Shown: positions 27,361 to 36,348, counted from the stretch's first letter. The stretch: 64,000 bases of DNA from Mixta gaviniae (GCF_002953195.1 NZ_CP026377.1:1860001-1924000), one strand, 5' to 3'. Made by a program: numbers and translations. Notes: generated by a model not told the origin, from the letters alone.

Positions 27361-28404
27361 TCAGGCGCGCGGCGGATCCTCTTCGTTAAAGCGGATGCCC
27401 AGCTGCCGCCGCGCCTCATCCATGCTACGCAGTGTCAGCAGCGAGGTCTCCAGCGAACGGATCGGCGAATCGCTCAGCGACTGGCCGATGCACCAGGCGA
27501 AATGTTCCGCCTCGTGCGCCAGCTGGCGGTAGCGGGTCGCCGGCTCCTCCCAGCGCAGCGTCCTGTTGCCCTGGCTGGCGCTCAGGGTGAAGTTGCCTGG
27601 CGCATAGAAATGCCCTTCCAGCACCAGTGTGGCGTCGCGTCCGGCGAGGATGGCGCGTCCCGGCGTATTGCTGAACAGCGTGGTGTGCAGCACTGAATGC
27701 ATTCCCTGCGCATGGGTAAAGAGCATCGACGCCTGGCCATTGACGCCGCCCGGCGCAGGCTGGCCGCAGGCGATCACGGTCTCCGGCGCGCCGCCGACCA
27801 TCATGCTGAGCGAAACCAGGTAGCTGCCGAGATCGAGCATCGGCCCGCCCGCCAGCGCCGGGTTGAAAATACGGTGATCGGGGCTAAAAAACTCGCCGTG
27901 ATCGGCGATCAGCGTATGTAACTCACCCAGCGCGCCATCCGCCAGCAGCTGGCGCAGCACATCATATTTTGGCGTGAAATCGCACCACATCGCCTCCATG
28001 CAGAGCCGCTTCTCTTCACGCGCGGCGGCCTGCAGCGCGGCGCCTTCCGTGGCGTTAAGCGCCAGCGGCTTCTCAATCAGCACGTGCTTGCCGGCGCGCA
28101 ACGCCTGCAGACCGTCCGGGAAGTGGTGATTGTGCGGCGTGGCGATATAAACCGCATCCAGATCGGTCATGGCCAGCAGATCGTCCGCGCAGGTAAAGGC
28201 GTGGGCGATGTCCCAGCGTTCGGCGAAGGCGCGCACCTTCTCTTCGCGCCGCCCGCACACTGCCACCAGCTGCTGATCGCTCTGCTCTTTCAGCGCGCTG
28301 GCGAAATGGTCGGCAATCCAGCCCGGACCGATAATGCCCCAGCGCAGGGAAGGGATCGCCTTGCGTGCCGGAAGACGCGGCGCAGGTAAAACGGAAGGGA
28401 ACAT
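27361..28404 (-). CDS. Gfo/Idh/MocA-family oxidoreductase
   Basis: 347 residues. Dinucleotide motif GIIGPGWIADHFASAL, catalytic EKPLALNATEG and MEAMWCDFTPKYDVLRQLLADGALGEL, then GGPMLDLGSYLVSLSMMVGG. This resembles trans-1,2-dihydrobenzenediol/D-xylose-type dehydrogenases of the superfamily. AAGGAG lies 6 nt before the ATG. It is the third gene of the IolE-like operon, separated from the gene before by 31 bp. Substrate uncertain: an inositol- or sugar-derived alcohol is likely. Confidence 0.85.
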   Translation of the reverse strand: MFPSVLPAPRLPARKAIPSLRWGIIGPGWIADHFASALKEQSDQQLVAVCGRREEKVRAFAERWDIAHAFTCADDLLAMTDLDAVYIATPHNHHFPDGLQALRAGKHVLIEKPLALNATEGAALQAAAREEKRLCMEAMWCDFTPKYDVLRQLLADGALGELHTLIADHGEFFSPDHRIFNPALAGGPMLDLGSYLVSLSMMVGGAPETVIACGQPAPGGVNGQASMLFTHAQGMHSVLHTTLFSNTPGRAILAGRDATLVLEGHFYAPGNFTLSASQGNRTLRWEEPATRYRQLAHEAEHFAWCIGQSLSDSPIRSLETSLLTLRSMDEARRQLGIRFNEEDPPRA

Positions 28405-28435
28405 AACAACTCCTTTTTAGTGAATGCATGAAAGC

Positions 28436-29611
28436 TTAGCCTACCGATGAGAGAGCCACCCAGCGGCGCGACGCCATTGATGTTTCGATAGCGCTGAGGA
28501 TCAGCTGGTTTTCCATGCCAAAAGCGAAATTCGGATAGCAGTCGCCGTCGCTGCAAATCCCCTGCACCAGATCGTGGATCTCAATCACTTTTACATCGAA
28601 ATAGCCGAGGCCGCCGCCGCCGAAATCGAAGCCGAAAAAGCCGGCATAGGCGGGGATCTGGCTGCCGGCAAACAGGGTTTTAAAGCCGCGATCGTGAGGA
28701 TGATCGCGGAAGCGGTAGATCTGCAGTTCGTTAAAGCGCTCGCCGTCCATGCAGAGCGTGCCCTCGGTGCCGGAAACCTCCCAGTAGACGCCGAACAAAC
28801 GACCTGCGGCGATGCGCGACGCTTCAATCACCCCTGATGCGCCGCTGGTGAAGTTTACCAGGCACTGCACCTGATCATCGTTTTCTACCGCGCGCATTTC
28901 GGCGTCCGCTGCCACCCGGCTGGCGTAGCCCGCATCGGTTTGCGGCACCGGCCGCTGCGGGAAAAAGGTCTGCGCGCTGGCGGTGACTTCGCGTACGCTG
29001 CCCATCAGAAACTGCGCCACGGAAAGCGTGTGCGCGCCTAAATCGCCCAGCGCGCCGCTGCCGCCCAGCGTTTTCGAACAGCGCCACGACCAGGGCAAGT
29101 CAGGATCGTTGTAAAAGCCCTGGTCGAAAGTGCCGCGAAAGCGCACTGGCGTACCGATATCGCCGCGCGCGATCAGCTGTTTTGCCAGCAGCGCCGCCGG
29201 GGTTTTAATGTTGTTGAACGCCACCATGGTTTTCACGCCCTGACGCTGTGCCGCGGCGGTCATCTCGATCGCCTGCTGCGCCGTCACCGCCAGCGGCTTT
29301 TCGCAGTAAACATGCTTGCCTGCGGCGATCGCCGCCAGCGCCATCTCGTAATGCAGGTGGTTCGGCGAGGTGATGTCCACCACCTCAACCTGCGGATCGG
29401 CAATCAGGGCGCGCCAGTCGCCATACGCCTTGCCCGCGCCGAAGCGTTGCGCGTTGCTCTCCGCCAGCGTCTGGTTTTGATCAGCCAGCGCGTATAGCAC
29501 CGGACGCGCCGGCAGCTCGGGGTAGATCAGCGCGGCGCGGCGCCAGGCGTCGGCGTGCGCCTGACCCATAAAGCCGGAGCCGAGCAGGCCCACGTTCAGC
29601 GTTTTTTTCAT
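28436..29611 (-). CDS. Gfo/Idh/MocA-family oxidoreductase
   Basis: 391 residues. Motifs GLLGSGFMGQAHADAWRRAAL, SPNHLHYEMALAAIAAGKHVYCEKPLAVTA and GALGDLGAHTLSVAQFLMG identify a longer inositol-dehydrogenase-like family member often found in sugar catabolic operons. Its ATG overlaps the stop of the IolE-like gene by 4 bp, so the two are translationally coupled. Substrate not determinable. Confidence 0.87.
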   Translation of the reverse strand: MKKTLNVGLLGSGFMGQAHADAWRRAALIYPELPARPVLYALADQNQTLAESNAQRFGAGKAYGDWRALIADPQVEVVDITSPNHLHYEMALAAIAAGKHVYCEKPLAVTAQQAIEMTAAAQRQGVKTMVAFNNIKTPAALLAKQLIARGDIGTPVRFRGTFDQGFYNDPDLPWSWRCSKTLGGSGALGDLGAHTLSVAQFLMGSVREVTASAQTFFPQRPVPQTDAGYASRVAADAEMRAVENDDQVQCLVNFTSGASGVIEASRIAAGRLFGVYWEVSGTEGTLCMDGERFNELQIYRFRDHPHDRGFKTLFAGSQIPAYAGFFGFDFGGGGLGYFDVKVIEIHDLVQGICSDGDCYPNFAFGMENQLILSAIETSMASRRWVALSSVG

Positions 29612-30522
29612 ACGGTCTCCTTTAGGGGGGGAAAGGCGAGTTGCTGATGCAGCCAGCGGGCCGCGCGCGTGACGGTTTCCTGCGGCGGCGCCAGCGCCGG
29701 ATCCTGCTCCGCCTCGACGATCAGCCAGCCCTGAAAGGCGCCGCGCTGAAGAAACTGAAACAGCGGCGCATAATCGATGCAGCCGTCGCCCGGCGTGGTG
29801 AACAGGCCGAGGCGCACCGCCTGATTGAAGCTGAGATCGTCCGCCAGCACGCGCGCCAGTACCGCCGGACGCACATCTTTCAGATGGATATGACGAATGC
29901 GGTCGCCCGCCAGCGCCAGCATCCGGGCGAGATCGATGCCGGCGGCGCAGGCGTGGCCGCTATCCAGCACCAGCCCGACATTGGCGTTGGTGGCGGCGAG
30001 AAAGGCGCTCAGCTCCGCTTCGCGCTCTACCAGCATCATCAGGTGCGGATGAAAGGCGAGCTGCAGTTCATCGTCGCGCAGCAGGATATCGGCGAAGGCG
30101 TTCAGCTTGTCGGCCCATGCACGCAGGTTGATCGCGCTCAGCGGCGGCGAGCGCGACAGTGGCTGATCCAGCGGCGCGTCGCCCGGCATCTGCCCGCATT
30201 CGCCATAAACCATGATCCTGGCGCCGAGTCTGCGCAGCAGCAGGGCGTGATCGCGCACCGCCGCCAGCTCCTCCTCCAGCGAACGCTCCGCCAGAAAGCC
30301 GCTGTACCAGCCGGCGGCCAGCTGCAGGCCCGCCGTTTCCAGCAGTGGCGCCAGCGCCTCCGGCGTACGCGGGAACTTGCGTCCCAGTTCAATACCCTGA
30401 TAGCCCGCCGCCGCTGCCTGCTGCAGGCAGGTCTCCACCGCGAACTCATCGCCCAGATCGAGCAGCACATCATTAGTCCAGCTCAGCGGGCTGACGCCCA
30501 GCTGCAGGTGCGGTAACGCCAT
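29608..30522 (-). CDS. Sugar phosphate isomerase/epimerase fold protein, IolE-like inosose dehydratase
   Basis: 304 residues, TIM barrel. GVSPLSWTNDVLLDLGDEFAVETCLQQAAAAGYQGIELGRKFPR, AAGWYSGFLAERSLEEELAAV, GARIMVYGECG and LAFHPHLMMLVE follow IolE, which dehydrates 2-keto-myo-inositol in the inositol pathway. Start set at 30522 by GGAG 7 nt upstream. First gene of a three-gene operon; the palindrome at 30593-30608 lies about 70 bp upstream. Other iol genes (iolABCD) are absent here, so a variant inositol-like route is possible. Confidence 0.85.
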   Translation of the reverse strand: MALPHLQLGVSPLSWTNDVLLDLGDEFAVETCLQQAAAAGYQGIELGRKFPRTPEALAPLLETAGLQLAAGWYSGFLAERSLEEELAAVRDHALLLRRLGARIMVYGECGQMPGDAPLDQPLSRSPPLSAINLRAWADKLNAFADILLRDDELQLAFHPHLMMLVEREAELSAFLAATNANVGLVLDSGHACAAGIDLARMLALAGDRIRHIHLKDVRPAVLARVLADDLSFNQAVRLGLFTTPGDGCIDYAPLFQFLQRGAFQGWLIVEAEQDPALAPPQETVTRAARWLHQQLAFPPLKETV

Positions 30523-30590
30523 AGCGGTTCTCCGGTCGGTTGCGTCTGGCGACACTATAGAAAAGCGCGCACGGTAAACGTAACCGCTTT

Positions 30591-30610
30591 GATGAGGGAA
30601 AACCCTCAAA
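30591..30610. promoter_or_regulatory. Candidate operator of the LacI-family regulator (site 2)
   Basis: TGAGGG-AAAA-CCCTCA (30593-30608) is a perfect inverted repeat upstream of the IolE-like operon. Within 20 bp it agrees with site 1 (17664-17683) at 17 positions. Confidence 0.65.
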
Positions 30611-30780
30611 CCCTGGTCGGAAAAGGAGGGAAAGACAGAGAGCCGAAAGGCAGGGAAAGAAGACAGAGAGCAAAAAGGTGAAAAAGGGAGGAAAGGGAAA
30701 GAAGAGGGGGCAGAAAAGGGTGCGAAAGGTGGGCGGAAAAAGAAGAGACAGGGAGAGAAAAGATGGCAGGGGAAGGGGCG
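30611..30780 (+). repeat. Polypurine tract
   Basis: About 170 bp made almost wholly of G and A on the plus strand (short motifs GGAAAG, GAAGAG, AGGGAAAG). It lies between the operator of the IolE-like operon and the terminator of the cytochrome gene. Such tracts can form triplex or slipped structures. No gene is seen in it. Confidence 0.75.
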
Positions 30781-30783
30781 GTT

Positions 30784-30816
30784 AAAAAACGGGCTGACCC
30801 GGCGGGCAGCCCGTTT
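30784..30816 (-). terminator. Rho-independent terminator of the SpdH-cytochrome operon
   Basis: Minus-strand stem AAACGGGCTG / CAGCCCGTTT with a 10-nt loop ends in six T, 76 nt after the cytochrome stop. Confidence 0.85.
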
Positions 30817-30891
30817 GTGCCAGAGCGTTCGCCGCTTGCCTGTGCGGCGAAAGAGGGCGCTTACCGTTCGCGCCCGCTGCCCGACAGGGGA

Positions 30892-32085
30892 TTAACGCTG
30901 CTCAGCCTTATCGCTCAGCGCGCGCGCATCGCGCACCTGCTGTTCGCTGACCGGCGCTGCCTGGTTGCCCCAGCTGCCGCGCAGATAGCTCATCAGATCG
31001 GCGGCCTGGCGATCGCTCAGCGTCCAGCCGTAGCCGGGCATGGTCTGGGCAATGTCATGATCGGTGGTCGGCGTCTGCGCACCTTCCAGCACCACGCGCA
31101 GCGCGGTCAGCGGGTTCTCAGCCCGCAGCGCGCCGTTGCCCGCCAGCCTCGGGATAACGCCCGGCACGCCTTCACCGTCGCCGCCGTGACAGGTGGCGCA
31201 ATACATGGCGTAGGTTTGCTGTCCCGCCTGCATCGCGCCAGCCGTCGGCATGGCGGCGGCGGACGATGTATTCGCTGGCAGGCTATGCAGCCACGCGGCG
31301 ATCGCCTGGCGATCGTCGTCGGTCAGGTACTGGGTACTGTGGCGCACCACCTCGCCCATCGGCCCGGCGACGGCGGCATGCGCGCTGCGGCCGCTGCGCA
31401 GCAGGGCGACCGTCTCTTCCGGCGGCAGCCCGCGCAGCGAAGGCGCATACCAGCCGTCCAGCTCCGCGCCGCTCAGGTAGCGCGCGTCGCGGTTATCCAG
31501 CGCCTGCTCCTGCATCGCCCAACCGCGCGGCGTATGGCAGCTGCCGCAGTGGCCCGGGCCCTCCACCAGATAGGCGCCACGGTTCAACTGCGCGCTCTGC
31601 TGCGGCTGCGGACGCCAGCGTGCCTCCTGATGAAACAGCCGGTTCCACAGCGCCAGCGGCCAACGCATCGACAGCGGCCAGGGAATATCGGCGTCGCGGT
31701 TGGCGACCGGCTGCGGCGTGACCTCATGCATCAGATAGTCATACAGCGCGCGCAGATCCGCCTCGCTCATTTTGGCATAGGCGGTGTAGGGCATCGCCGG
31801 GTAGAGATGATGCCCATCTTTCGCCACGCCCTGGCGCATGGCGCGCTCAAAATCGGCGAAGCTGTAGCTGCCGATGCCCTGCTGCGCGTCGGGGGTGATA
31901 TTGGTGGCGTAGATATCCCCCACCGGCGTGGCGAACTTCAGGCCGCCCGCCAGCGGCGCGCCGTTTTCAGCGGTATGGCAGGCAGCGCAGTCCGCCGCGC
32001 GGGCGATATATTCCCCGTGCGACATCGCCTGCGCGCCGCCGCTCAGCGCCAGCAGCAGAGTCAATGCGGTCAAATGCAGCTTCAT
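30892..32085 (-). CDS. Periplasmic triheme cytochrome c
   Basis: 397 residues with a Sec signal peptide (cleavage after GAQA, residue 20). Three heme-binding CxxCH motifs are present: CAACH at 33-37, CGSCH at 180-184 and CATCH at 296-300. The architecture is that of the cytochrome subunits of membrane alcohol or gluconate dehydrogenases, which accept electrons from a dehydrogenase and pass them to ubiquinol or a terminal oxidase. Its ATG overlaps the end of the SpdH-like gene by 4 bp, so it is very likely the electron acceptor of that flavoprotein. Confidence 0.92.
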   Translation of the reverse strand: MKLHLTALTLLLALSGGAQAMSHGEYIARAADCAACHTAENGAPLAGGLKFATPVGDIYATNITPDAQQGIGSYSFADFERAMRQGVAKDGHHLYPAMPYTAYAKMSEADLRALYDYLMHEVTPQPVANRDADIPWPLSMRWPLALWNRLFHQEARWRPQPQQSAQLNRGAYLVEGPGHCGSCHTPRGWAMQEQALDNRDARYLSGAELDGWYAPSLRGLPPEETVALLRSGRSAHAAVAGPMGEVVRHSTQYLTDDDRQAIAAWLHSLPANTSSAAAMPTAGAMQAGQQTYAMYCATCHGGDGEGVPGVIPRLAGNGALRAENPLTALRVVLEGAQTPTTDHDIAQTMPGYGWTLSDRQAADLMSYLRGSWGNQAAPVSEQQVRDARALSDKAEQR

Positions 32086-33989
32086 GCTTCCTCCTTCGCC
32101 GTACGGCCTTGCGCCAGCTCACTCACCGCGCGCCACGCCTGATCGATAGCGGAGTTGGCGTAAGGGCTCCAGTCGGCATCGGAGTTGGCGATGGTGATCC
32201 TGCCGACCGGCTGGCGGGCGGTTGCGATAATGTTCTGCGCCTCGTCCTCATCATCAAACAGGCCGTTGAGGAAGTAGGAGTAGCCGTGCGACCAGCGGTT
32301 GACGGTGATCGCCAGAATATCGCGCTGGTGATCGAAGCCCGCCTCGCCCAGCATGCCCTGCAGCTGCTCGCGGATCAGACGCTCATGTTCGTCGAACGAG
32401 GTGCCCAGCAGCTGGGCGCGGCCTTTGCGCGCCTGCTCGCGCGGGCTAAGCCCGCTGCCCGGCAGCGCCGGCACCGAAACCATATGCAGCCCCATTGGCT
32501 GTTGCGGATCGCGCGGGTGGCGATAGCCGCCGAGATCGACCGGATAGTCGAGCTTGACGCGGCAGTAAGGCGCGGTCGGGCAGTAGACCTCATGCACGCC
32601 AAGCTGGATAAACGGCTGCCAGTTGCGGATCAGCACTTTGCTGTAGACCAGCGGCGCTTTGACATTCTGCTTCAGCGCTTCCTGCTGCGCCGGCGACATT
32701 TCCGGTACCAGATAAGGGATCATCATGTTGTAGCCCGCCATCACCGCCTGCCCGGCGCGCACTTTATGCAGCTGGTCGCCGGTCATATAGCTGACTTCGA
32801 CCCCGTCGCCAACGTTGGCGACATGCAGGCCGGTGCTGCTCAGGCGCAGTTTTACCGGCCAGTCGGGGCGATCGAGCTGCGAATAGTCGAACTTCGCCAG
32901 CACGATATCGTGCATATCCTTGCCCGCCGGCGCCACCTGCGGGATCAGATGGCGCACCATCAGGCGCGCCAGCGAAGCGTTGCCGTCCGGGAAGTGAAAC
33001 ACGTACGGATCCTCCAGATCCGCCAGCGATTCGGCATCCAGCGGCGGCAGATTCATGCCGTTCAGGCCAGGCAGATCGCAGATGCGCGCGTCGCTGCAGG
33101 AGGTGGCGTCAATACCGACCGCCTGGAAATCGCTGGTGGTCTGCTGGAAGTAGCGGATCGCCAGCTCGCTTAGCCCCACTTTATCGCGCAGGAATTCGGT
33201 GTAGCTGTGGCTGTCGAGCCATTCAACCTTCTGCGCGACGCTGAGATCGGGCAGGTAATCTTTCTCGATGGTGTGCAGGGCGATCAGCGCCTGGCGATCG
33301 CTTTCTGGCAGCGGGAAATCGTTGATAAAATCCTCGTAGGCGCGGCCGTTGAGGCGATCGCGCGGGATATCGTCCGCTACCATCCGGCCCGGATCGCCGC
33401 TGACCAGCTTATCCACGCCGAAGTTGCGGCGATCGAAATAGACGCCGCGGCTCAAATTGAGGTCAGGGTAGAAGGTTTTGTCGAACGCCTGCTCCAGGCC
33501 GTCGACGCTGACGCCGAGGCTGTTCAACAGCCCCATCGCCACCGGGCTGAAGTTGGATCGCGGCGACTGCAGCGATTCGCTGCCGCCGTAGCCGAGCAGC
33601 GACGCGCCATCGCCGTTCAGTTCGTTGCGCCTGGCGTGGCCGCCGAAGTCATCATGATTATCGAGCAACAGGATGCGCTGGTTTTTGCCTTTCAGCTGCT
33701 GCCAGAAGCAGGCGGCGGCCAATCCGCTGATGCCTGCGCCGACCACCACCAGATCATAGGTTTCTTCAACCGGCGCGGCGGCGAAATCGAAACGGCGGCC
33801 GTCGCGCCCCAGCTGGTGCGCATGCTCGAACGATCCGGGATGGTTGCCGCGCAGGCCGGTCAGGGCAGGCGGATAGGTGAGCGTTTTTTGCGCCGTCTGC
33901 GGCGAAGCACGCAGGATCTGCATCGGCGTCAGCCCGGCGGCGAGGGTTATCGCCACCCCGTTGAGAAAATCGCGACGAGTAATGCCCAT
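32082..33989 (-). CDS. Tat-exported FAD-dependent amine oxidoreductase, spermidine dehydrogenase-like
   Basis: 635 residues. The N-terminus ITRRDFLNGVAITLAAGL is a twin-arginine signal. The FAD motif VVVGAGISGLAAACFWQQLKG and downstream LLLDNHDDFGGHARRNELNG identify a flavin amine-oxidase-type enzyme resembling SpdH (spermidine dehydrogenase). The C-terminal RWSHGYSYFLNGLFDD and GRITIANSDADWSPYANSAIDQA belong to the FAD domain. It would oxidise polyamines or related amines in the periplasm. First gene of an operon with the triheme cytochrome. Substrate is inferred from family only. Confidence 0.85.
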   Translation of the reverse strand: MGITRRDFLNGVAITLAAGLTPMQILRASPQTAQKTLTYPPALTGLRGNHPGSFEHAHQLGRDGRRFDFAAAPVEETYDLVVVGAGISGLAAACFWQQLKGKNQRILLLDNHDDFGGHARRNELNGDGASLLGYGGSESLQSPRSNFSPVAMGLLNSLGVSVDGLEQAFDKTFYPDLNLSRGVYFDRRNFGVDKLVSGDPGRMVADDIPRDRLNGRAYEDFINDFPLPESDRQALIALHTIEKDYLPDLSVAQKVEWLDSHSYTEFLRDKVGLSELAIRYFQQTTSDFQAVGIDATSCSDARICDLPGLNGMNLPPLDAESLADLEDPYVFHFPDGNASLARLMVRHLIPQVAPAGKDMHDIVLAKFDYSQLDRPDWPVKLRLSSTGLHVANVGDGVEVSYMTGDQLHKVRAGQAVMAGYNMMIPYLVPEMSPAQQEALKQNVKAPLVYSKVLIRNWQPFIQLGVHEVYCPTAPYCRVKLDYPVDLGGYRHPRDPQQPMGLHMVSVPALPGSGLSPREQARKGRAQLLGTSFDEHERLIREQLQGMLGEAGFDHQRDILAITVNRWSHGYSYFLNGLFDDEDEAQNIIATARQPVGRITIANSDADWSPYANSAIDQAWRAVSELAQGRTAKEEA

Positions 33990-34115
33990 ATTGGCTTCCT
34001 TTCAGTTCTTGTTATTGCAGGCGGCCGCGGCCGACCTGGAAGCCGCGCTATTGTGCAAATAAGCGGGCCGGGGTCAAGAGAAATGAAAGGGTTAGCCTGA
34101 TTTTGCTGCGCCTGC

Positions 34116-34250
34116 GCCTCCTTGCGCGTGTACCCGATAGCCGATAGCGCCCTTATACACGCCTCCTTGCGCGTATACCCGATAGCCGATAGCGCCCTTA
34201 TACACGCCTCCTTGCGCGTATGCCGATAACCGATAGCGTGCTTATATGCG
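34116..34250. repeat. 45-bp tandem repeat, three copies
   Basis: Copies begin at 34116, 34161 and 34206, each starting GCCTCCTTGCGCGT and containing CCGATAGCCGATAGCG and CTTATA. The first two are nearly identical; the third has drifted. It lies between the SpdH-like and the next minus-strand gene. Confidence 0.9.
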
Positions 34251-34283
34251 CATCCTTACGCCTGCGCTATCACGCAGGCCGCG

Positions 34284-34817
34284 TTACGCCCCCCAGCCGA
34301 TGCGTGCCTTAATGCCGCGTCGGTAAGGGGTGTCGAGCTGCGCCGGTACCTGCTCCAGATAGTGGCGCGCATGGTCGCGCTTTTCGCCCTGCAGCTCGCT
34401 GAGATAGGTCACGACATCATCAAGCGTCGGGATCAGCGATTCGCTGTGCGCGATACGCGGCGGAAGCGCCGTCCAGATCACCGCATCGATCTGCCGCGCC
34501 TGCGCCCATTCCGCCAGCGGGCCGGTCGCGGCGCCCTGCGCCAGCAGCGCGCCGATGCCATCGGTTCTCTCTTCCGGGATCTGCTCTCGCTGGCGCAGCG
34601 CATCGCACGCCTGCTCCAGCGTATCGACCGCCAGCCTGGTCCAGAAAACCGGCACCAGCGGCGCATTAATACAAATGGCGGTCGCCAGTTCACCGTTGTC
34701 ACCAACGCGGGAAAATTCGATTGGTAAAGAAGGGCCATCAGCGTGCCAGTCACCGCTCACTGGCAATGCGCCGGGCTTCCATAACAGCGAGCTCCAGCCT
34801 AAACATGCGATATTCAT
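34284..34817 (-). CDS. Conserved hypothetical protein, 177 residues
   Basis: Soluble protein beginning MNIACLGWSSLLWKPGALPV with SLPIEFSRVGDNGELATAIC. The N-terminal GWSSLLW segment recalls gamma-glutamylcyclotransferase-fold proteins (GxxxL near the start), but the rest has no clear match. Ends in a basic GIKARIGWGA. Single gene, preceded on its strand by an intergenic region of 474 bp. Function unknown. Confidence 0.7.
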   Translation of the reverse strand: MNIACLGWSSLLWKPGALPVSGDWHADGPSLPIEFSRVGDNGELATAICINAPLVPVFWTRLAVDTLEQACDALRQREQIPEERTDGIGALLAQGAATGPLAEWAQARQIDAVIWTALPPRIAHSESLIPTLDDVVTYLSELQGEKRDHARHYLEQVPAQLDTPYRRGIKARIGWGA

Positions 34818-35291
34818 ATTTTTATATCCTGCGTGGGTTAACCAGTAGGGCAGGTCAATCCGACCCGAAACACGCCCCTAATGTGATCATAGAATGAACG
34901 GCAAAGAGTACCAGGTGCAAAGGGGCCGTTTCGTTAATTTTTTTTAACAGAAGCGGGGGCGAAACGGCCAGCCTGATGGAGATCGCAAAGAAAGCTGCGC
35001 TTATTAAACCTATCGCTTTAATAGGATATTCCTTAATTTGCCGCGTTAGCAGCGGCCTCGCCAGCAAGCATTACGTGCCAGCAGGAAAGGTAAAAAAGAG
35101 ACTATCGTCGCTAAAAAAGCGCTTTTCGGCAGGGAAAAGCCCGCGCGGTAAGGCCAGCAGGAGAAAGAGAGAACGGGTGGAATATGAACCGCCAAATGAG
35201 AATCCTTATTATCCTTATTTGCTTTCTGCATAAACACCTTCCAGGCTTAATCAGGCATTTCAACCCATCAAGCGAGAGAGGAGGAGAGAGT
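34818..35291. other. Intergenic region upstream of the manganese catalase gene
   Basis: 474 bp with mixed composition. Short open frames exist (for example 34976-35233) but lack ribosome-binding sites and recognisable content. It must hold the divergent promoters of the hypothetical gene and the catalase. Confidence 0.45.
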
Positions 35292-36167
35292 ATGTTCCAT
35301 CACTCATCAAAAATGCAGTTCCCGGTACGTGTAGAAAAGCCCGATCCAGAATTTGCAATGCTGCTTCAGCAGGCTATCGGTGGTGTCGAAGGCGAAATCC
35401 GCGTCGCCATGCAATATTTTTTCCAGGCGATGGGCGCACGCGGCGATGCGCGTATCCGCGACCTGTTAATGTCAACCGCAACGGAAGAGTTGGGTCATAT
35501 CGAAATGCTGGCCTATGCGGTGGCGCTGAACCTTGAAGGCGCGCCGCTTTCCTATCAGGAAGCTTCAGCAAAAGATCCGGTGGTCAACGCCATTATGGGC
35601 GGCATGAACCCGCGCCATATCCTCTCATCAGGATTGGCCGCGCTGCCGGTGAATGCGAACGGCATGCCGTTTGATATGAGCCACATTTATGCATCAGGTA
35701 ACGTGGCGGCGGATATGCTGGCCAACGTGACGGCGGAAGCCACGGGCCGCGTGCTGGCGACGCGCCTCTATAATATGACCGAAGATAAAGGCATGAAGGA
35801 TTTCCTCTCCTTCCTGATTGCGCGCGATACCATGCACCAGCAGCAGTGGCTGGCGGTGATCGAAGATATGGGCGGCCTGAACGCCTCTCTGCCGATCCCG
35901 AACAGCTTCCCGCAGGAGCATGAAGCGTCTGAGCATTCTTATTACTGTCTCAACACCTCACTGGATAAACCGCTGCCGAAAGGTCGCTGGAGCGAAGGCC
36001 CATCGTACGATGGCAAAGGCCAGTTCACGGCGAAAGAGAAGCCTGAAATTCTGGGCGACGAACCGCTGCTGGGGCCAGCCCGTCCGGGATCGGGCGCGCA
36101 GAACGAGCAGATCGCCGGGGCCGTGCCGCCAACCGGTTCCGTGCCGCCTTCAGGCACGGTGAAATAA
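35292..36167 (+). CDS. Manganese catalase
   Basis: 291 residues. The ferritin-like four-helix core has metal-binding segments GGVEGEIRVAMQYFFQ, ATEELGHIEMLAYAVAL, NVTAEATGRVLATRLY and IARDTMHQQQWLAVIE, giving the Glu/His set of the dimanganese site that splits hydrogen peroxide. The C-terminal tail (about 40 residues, Pro/Gly rich, GAVPPTGSVPPSGTVK) is typical. AGGAG lies 5 nt before the ATG at 35292; the frame is open upstream but unrelated to catalase. Cytoplasmic, no signal peptide. A strong terminator follows. Confidence 0.95.
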   Translation: MFHHSSKMQFPVRVEKPDPEFAMLLQQAIGGVEGEIRVAMQYFFQAMGARGDARIRDLLMSTATEELGHIEMLAYAVALNLEGAPLSYQEASAKDPVVNAIMGGMNPRHILSSGLAALPVNANGMPFDMSHIYASGNVAADMLANVTAEATGRVLATRLYNMTEDKGMKDFLSFLIARDTMHQQQWLAVIEDMGGLNASLPIPNSFPQEHEASEHSYYCLNTSLDKPLPKGRWSEGPSYDGKGQFTAKEKPEILGDEPLLGPARPGSGAQNEQIAGAVPPTGSVPPSGTVK

Positions 36168-36200
36168 GCGCATCAGCGGCGACTTGTCGCATCTGTGCAA

Positions 36201-36226
36201 AGGCTGCCCGCGGGCAGCCTTTTTTT
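36201..36226 (+). terminator. Rho-independent terminator of the catalase gene
   Basis: AGGCTGCC-CGCG-GGCAGCCT followed by a run of T, 33 nt after the stop. Confidence 0.9.
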
Positions 36227-36348
36227 GTGTTAAAAAAAATGATTATCGCGCCTTTCCGGTCGCCGTCGCGGCGCCCGATGCCTTGCGGCAGGCGGAAGCC
36301 GCGGCATGACGCCCTTGCCGGCAAACCGCCAGCCGCAGCGCCCTGGCG

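Noticed and set aside
30763-32142. 459-codon plus-strand frame across the cytochrome gene
   Set aside because: It is antisense to a gene with three intact heme motifs and has an Arg/Gln/His-rich composition typical of shadow frames in GC-rich DNA.
32064-34100. Two long plus-strand frames across the SpdH-like gene
   Set aside because: Antisense to a clear Tat-exported FAD enzyme; no ribosome-binding site or family content.
34976-35233. 85-codon basic frame upstream of the catalase
   Set aside because: No ribosome-binding site or recognisable family; Lys/Arg-rich ends suggest chance.
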